DNA of 9,107 nucleotides from NCBI GenBank assembly GCA_937915975.1, contig CALGGL010000241.1, positions 1 to 9,107 of the forward strand. Reading direction: 5' to 3'. This DNA comes from an uncultured Lachnospiraceae bacterium. GTDB lineage: Bacteria; Bacillota; Clostridia; Lachnospirales; Lachnospiraceae. Every line of letters starts with the position of its first letter. Within the stretch, counting starts at the first letter, position 1. Positions 6,427-9,107 of this stretch are shown here, piece by piece. A model generated the notes under the pieces. The model did no database searches, was not told where the DNA came from, and worked only from the letters and a program-made list of their open reading frames with translations. The translations under genes and the position numbers were made by a program.

Positions 6427-7818
6427 ATGAACGTGAAAGATAATAAAACAAAAAATATAATAGTAATCTGCCTGATAATCGGGCTTTCTTTTTTCTGGAC
6501 AGGCTCTGGATATATCACATGGATGTATCATATGATGAATTATCATCCTTTGGCAAAGATTGATATGTATTCTGAGGTGACAGGATATTTGTTTCAATGC
6601 TTGGGCTTGATTATCTTTACCATGGTGGTTAAAAAGAATAAAACCATTATCACAAAAAATCAACCATTTATCATAACATCTTTTATTGATCTTTTTATGA
6701 TTGCGTGTGCTGTTATGGTGCCTGACGGTTCATTAAGTTTAATGTTCGGATATATAATGAATGTCTTTCATGGTCTGGTAGCAGGCTTTTATCTTACAAG
6801 GCTTGTTACATATGTTTCACAGCAAAACAGAGGAGTGGCTTTTGGTTTAGGCTATGGCTTAGGAAGCATCGGTTCATATGTTATTTCGATTTTTGATAAC
6901 GGTAATTTTATAATGAGCAGATATTCACTTTTGGTTTATTTGGCTGCGGTTTTGATTACTTCGGCTTTGATATGCGTTAAGCGTTTTGATACAGACGCGG
7001 TTATTGAAAATGAAGATAATGAGCATATGAAAAAAACGGATATGTCCTTTGCGCTTGATTATAAGATTCTTTTATTAGCAGGATTAACCGTATTTATGCT
7101 CAGTATGGCAAAGAATTCGGGCTTTTATTTTTCGACTATTGATATGGCAGACGGTATAAGTCTTGAACTTACACGAACCTTTTATGCGTTGGGATTAATA
7201 ATTGCGGGAATTGTAAATGATAAAAACCGTAAGCTTGGAGCAGTACTATGCGTATCAACGCTTGCTTTTCCTTTTGCACTGCTGGTACTTAAGAGCAGCC
7301 TTGAAAGCAGCATAGTTGTGTGGATTCTAAGCTACGGATTTTTCGGTTTCTTTTCTGTTTACAGAGTTGTCCTATTTGCTGATTTTGCCGGAAAGAAGGA
7401 AAACCTTATATGGATTGCCGGCATGGGGCTTATGGCAGGAAGGCTTGGAGATGCGGCAGGAGCTTATGCAGGTATGAAGCTTATGGATAATATTTCTGCT
7501 CTTGTACTTCTTGCGGCTTTGGTATTTATGTTTACCATATTTTTATTTGTTTTACTGTTTCAAAAGATTTATACACCGATTATTGTTTCAGCAGAAGAGA
7601 GGAAAGGAATTGAGGATTTTTGCAGAAGCTTTTTGTTTTCACCACGAGAGCATGATGTGTTTAAACTGATTGACGAGGGATTGTCAAATACGGAAATTGC
7701 AGACCGCCTTTTCATATCTGAAAATACGGTTAAATTTCATATAAAAAACATCTTAAGAAAGACCGAAAGCAAGAATCGAATAGAGTTGTTAAATAATTAT
7801 GAAAGATATAAGGCTTAA
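6427..7818 (+). CDS. Membrane-anchored LuxR-family transcriptional regulator with about 12 TM segments
   Basis: 463 residues. Residues about 10-380 contain roughly twelve hydrophobic segments, with a loop rich in charged residues near 185-212, like a major-facilitator-type fold. The C-terminal 65 residues are a cytoplasmic LuxR/FixJ (GerE) DNA-binding domain: FSPREHDVFKLIDEGLSN (404-421), then NTEIADRLFISENTVKFHIK (421-440), with the recognition helix at about 431-445. A transporter-like sensor joined to a LuxR domain is a known arrangement in Actinobacteria such as Eggerthella and in some Clostridia, where the ligand is usually unknown. The ATG at 6427 is the first in frame; AAGG at 6411-6414 is 12 bases upstream, so the ribosome binding site is weak. 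It lies between two surface-protein transcription units, one divergent and one convergent, and may control them. Ligand and targets cannot be read from the sequence. Confidence 0.9.
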   Translation: MNVKDNKTKNIIVICLIIGLSFFWTGSGYITWMYHMMNYHPLAKIDMYSEVTGYLFQCLGLIIFTMVVKKNKTIITKNQPFIITSFIDLFMIACAVMVPDGSLSLMFGYIMNVFHGLVAGFYLTRLVTYVSQQNRGVAFGLGYGLGSIGSYVISIFDNGNFIMSRYSLLVYLAAVLITSALICVKRFDTDAVIENEDNEHMKKTDMSFALDYKILLLAGLTVFMLSMAKNSGFYFSTIDMADGISLELTRTFYALGLIIAGIVNDKNRKLGAVLCVSTLAFPFALLVLKSSLESSIVVWILSYGFFGFFSVYRVVLFADFAGKKENLIWIAGMGLMAGRLGDAAGAYAGMKLMDNISALVLLAALVFMFTIFLFVLLFQKIYTPIIVSAEERKGIEDFCRSFLFSPREHDVFKLIDEGLSNTEIADRLFISENTVKFHIKNILRKTESKNRIELLNNYERYKA

Positions 7819-7828
7819 GTATAATAAA

Positions 7829-7864
7829 AAAGCGTCGCATTAACAATTGCTAATGCGACGCTTT
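7829..7864. terminator. Bidirectional rho-independent terminator between the regulator and the 187-residue surface protein gene
   Basis: AAGCGTCGCATTA at 7830-7842 and TAATGCGACGCTT at 7851-7863 pair perfectly over 13 bp, extended by A7829-T7864, around an eight-base loop. A-rich sequence on the left and T-rich sequence on the right let it work for both convergent transcripts. Confidence 0.93.
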
Positions 7865-7886
7865 ATTTATTAATGACGAATATTTT

Positions 7887-8450
7887 TTATTTTTGCTTAA
7901 TCATAAATCGTAATGATATAGCAGATAAAAGCATGAGTGATACTACAAGTATTAAAGGAGTTGTATCACCTGTCTGAGGAGCCTTTGTATCGGTTTTTTG
8001 AGTCTCAGTTGTAGCTTGAGTAGTAGCTTCCGTTGTAGCCTGCGTTGTGGCTTCAGTGGTTGTAGTAGTTGCTTCTGTGGTAGTTGTCGTTTCAGTTGTG
8101 GACTCGGGAACATTCACGGTTGCTGTGGTCCAATCGCCACCTTCGTAGTCTGCAACATATACCGTATACTCGGTACCTTCTTTAAGAGTTAAGTCCTCTA
8201 TCTTGCCGCTAAATTCACCGCTTACTGTTCCGAAGGATTCCATTTTGAGTATATTATCTTCAGCATCTCTTACCTGAACCATAACCGCAAGGGCTTTGGT
8301 AGTACCGCTTACTGTAACGGTAGTCTTGGTTGCCTCAGCGCTGCTTATTGTAACTGTCTCGTTCTTTGCATAAGCCGTTAATGAAAATGTAAGGATACAA
8401 ATCATTATTAATATTAAAGATAATTTGTTTTTATTTTTTCTCATACTCAT
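7887..8450 (-). CDS. Small sortase-anchored surface protein with Thr-rich stalk
   Basis: 187 residues from the ATG at 8450. A signal peptide (basic 4-9, hydrophobic 10-25) probably ends at AYA (26-28). Residues 29-115 form one small beta-rich, fibronectin/Ig-like domain (TVTISSAEATKTTVTVSGTT ... YTVYVADYEGGDW) that I cannot assign. A Thr-rich stalk at 118-150 includes the eight-residue unit ATTQATTE twice in tandem. The sorting signal APQTG (157-161) is followed by a hydrophobic helix and basic tail RFMIKQK. The stop codon of the upstream gene directly abuts ATG 8450, so translation is probably coupled. A second ATG at 8444 is better spaced from GAGG (about nine bases) and may be the real start. 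Stalk and sorting signal resemble those of the 813-residue protein, suggesting the same sortase system. Confidence 0.88.
   Translation of the reverse strand: MSMRKNKNKLSLILIMICILTFSLTAYAKNETVTISSAEATKTTVTVSGTTKALAVMVQVRDAEDNILKMESFGTVSGEFSGKIEDLTLKEGTEYTVYVADYEGGDWTTATVNVPESTTETTTTTEATTTTTEATTQATTEATTQATTETQKTDTKAPQTGDTTPLILVVSLMLLSAISLRFMIKQK
8001..8099 (-). repeat. Thr-rich stalk repeat with tandem ATTQATTE units
   Basis: The DNA for residues 118-150 is a tract of ACN codons interspersed with GAA, CAA and GCN. It contains two tandem copies of a 24-bp unit coding ATTQATTE (residues 134-149), diverged at wobble positions. Diverged wobble bases argue for an old duplication kept by selection on the protein. 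Confidence 0.7.
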
Positions 8451-8921
8451 TTACCTCGCAAACCATTTTATATGTCCGTCCCAATGCACGCCTGCACCTG
8501 CACCTATCTGGGTTCCGCCATATGTTTTATCATCGTCGTAGCCTGCATTGATTACGGTCGCACTGAAACCGCCGGTATTTCCGAACTTGTTCTTATATAA
8601 CTGACTTGCTATAGGACCGTTCGAATCATGAGCAGGAGCAAATCCTATTATAAATGAGGTGGTTGCTACACCGTCGTCGGTTGCGGGCGCATATCCGTTA
8701 AAATTACGTTCTTTATTAACGCTGCTTATAATCTCGCAGTTGCCGTCATCATATATTATATTAAGATACACGTTATTTCCGCCTGATAAGGTATTATCAT
8801 TGGTAGGATGATAGTAGGTTGCATAAACCAATATCTGTTCGTCTTTTCCTTCATAGTCGCAATCAAACGAACATTCCGAACCGTTACAATCGCAACGTAT
8901 AGCCTGATTGCCGACATCCAT
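8451..8921 (-). CDS. Exported-looking protein of unknown function, N-terminus missing at a junction
   Basis: About 156 C-terminal residues can be trusted, from near AIRCDCNGSECSF to the end HIKWFAR and TAA at 8451-8453. The sequence is rich in Asn, Gly, Asp and aromatic residues (NNVYLNIIYDDG, FIIGFAPAHD, GAGAGVHWDGHIKW) and looks extracellular and beta-rich. I recognise no family, and it has no sorting signal of its own. TAA is followed at once by the ATG of the 187-residue anchored protein, so the two form one transcription unit and may act together. The frame stays open to the window edge, and a TTG at 9068 could be called as a start. However, beyond about 8920 the opposite strand encodes a FolC fragment, so that upstream part is antisense and not this protein. 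The real N-terminus and signal peptide are absent. Confidence 0.6.
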   Translation of the reverse strand: MDVGNQAIRCDCNGSECSFDCDYEGKDEQILVYATYYHPTNDNTLSGGNNVYLNIIYDDGNCEIISSVNKERNFNGYAPATDDGVATTSFIIGFAPAHDSNGPIASQLYKNKFGNTGGFSATVINAGYDDDKTYGGTQIGAGAGVHWDGHIKWFAR

Positions 8922-9107
8922 ATGGACGGGAAGCCTCATATGAATCATGTTATGACCTTCCTGACGGGAGACTACCAACGAAAGAACCTGCTCACCATCA
9001 TGGCAGCATATGACTGCATCTTTGACCAGTACGAGATGCCAGTCTATACCTTTAAGCATGGAATACAAAAAATAGAACGGACGGGACTGAAGGGTCGTTG
9101 GCAGATA
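8922..9107 (+). CDS. folC: Internal fragment of folylpolyglutamate/dihydrofolate synthase, foreign-looking
   Basis: The + strand reads 62 codons with no stop to the window edge. They include TGDYQRKNLLTIMAAYD (residues 15-31 from 8922) and RTGLKGRWQI at the edge. In Mur-ligase-type FolC enzymes, a G-x-[YH]-Q-x-x-N-x-x-T/A block is followed about 35 residues later by G-L-x-x-x-x-GRxx. The YQ..N form with TGL.GRWQ is the one I recall from Bacteroidota, whereas Firmicutes usually have HQ..NA and WPGR. FolC adds glutamate to folates using ATP in the cytoplasm. Both ends are missing: the N-terminal ATPase domain should lie upstream but is replaced by an antiparallel surface gene. All four leucines use CTG or CTC and all three arginines use CGN, unlike the neighbours. 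The homologous part may begin up to about 40 bases before 8922. Confidence 0.75.
   Translation, partial: MDGKPHMNHVMTFLTGDYQRKNLLTIMAAYDCIFDQYEMPVYTFKHGIQKIERTGLKGRWQI

Noticed and set aside
6331..6663. 110-codon - strand frame across the regulator's promoter and N-terminus
   Set aside because: Antisense to the first membrane helices of the regulator; the product is an implausible mix and has no ribosome binding site.
1..9107. CRISPR array, tRNA, rRNA, insertion sequence or phage attachment site
   Set aside because: No regularly spaced direct repeats, cloverleaf-like sequences, transposase motifs or integrase genes were seen on either strand.

Overview
The window looks like a chromosomal segment of a low-GC Gram-positive anaerobe, most probably a Lachnospiraceae-type Clostridia (Butyrivibrio, Roseburia or a relative). 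The signs are AT-rich DNA, AAGGAGG-like ribosome binding sites, leucine codons dominated by CTT/TTA/TTG, and two surface proteins with Thr-rich stalks and clostridial PxTGD sorting signals. Genus is inference. The last ~190 bases are an exception and look like DNA from a different (Bacteroidota-type) organism.

Region 1 (1-2362, + strand) is the end of a corrinoid uptake and salvage operon: the last 18 codons of a BtuC/FecCD-type permease, a BtuD/FecE-type ATPase, and cobyric acid synthase CobQ. CobQ starts inside the end of the ATPase gene with an 8-base overlap, so import and remodelling of a cobalamin precursor are probably translated together. The operon start, where a cobalamin riboswitch would lie, is outside the window.

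Region 2 (2363-3642) holds a single + strand class II Fic (AMP-transferase) protein with an N-terminal inhibitory motif and a C-terminal winged helix. It has its own likely promoter, and a strong bidirectional terminator separates it from the convergent gene that follows.

Region 3 (3643-8921) is a surface-protein locus. An 813-residue sortase-anchored protein (- strand) is transcribed divergently from a 463-residue LuxR-type regulator with about 12 membrane segments (+ strand). The regulator converges, across a second bidirectional terminator, on a - strand operon. That operon encodes a 187-residue sortase-anchored protein and, upstream of it, an exported-looking protein whose N-terminus is missing. 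The 342-base divergent intergenic region is rich in dyads, including a nested inverted repeat that contains the regulator's likely promoter. A plausible reading is a membrane-tethered regulator controlling neighbouring surface proteins; this is inference.

Region 4 (about 8900-9107): the + strand encodes a convincing internal piece of a FolC/Mur-ligase protein, abruptly fused to the antiparallel surface-protein gene. Both genes are broken at the same place, so the contig end is probably a chimeric assembly or a rearrangement. The long - strand open frame across it is not one gene.
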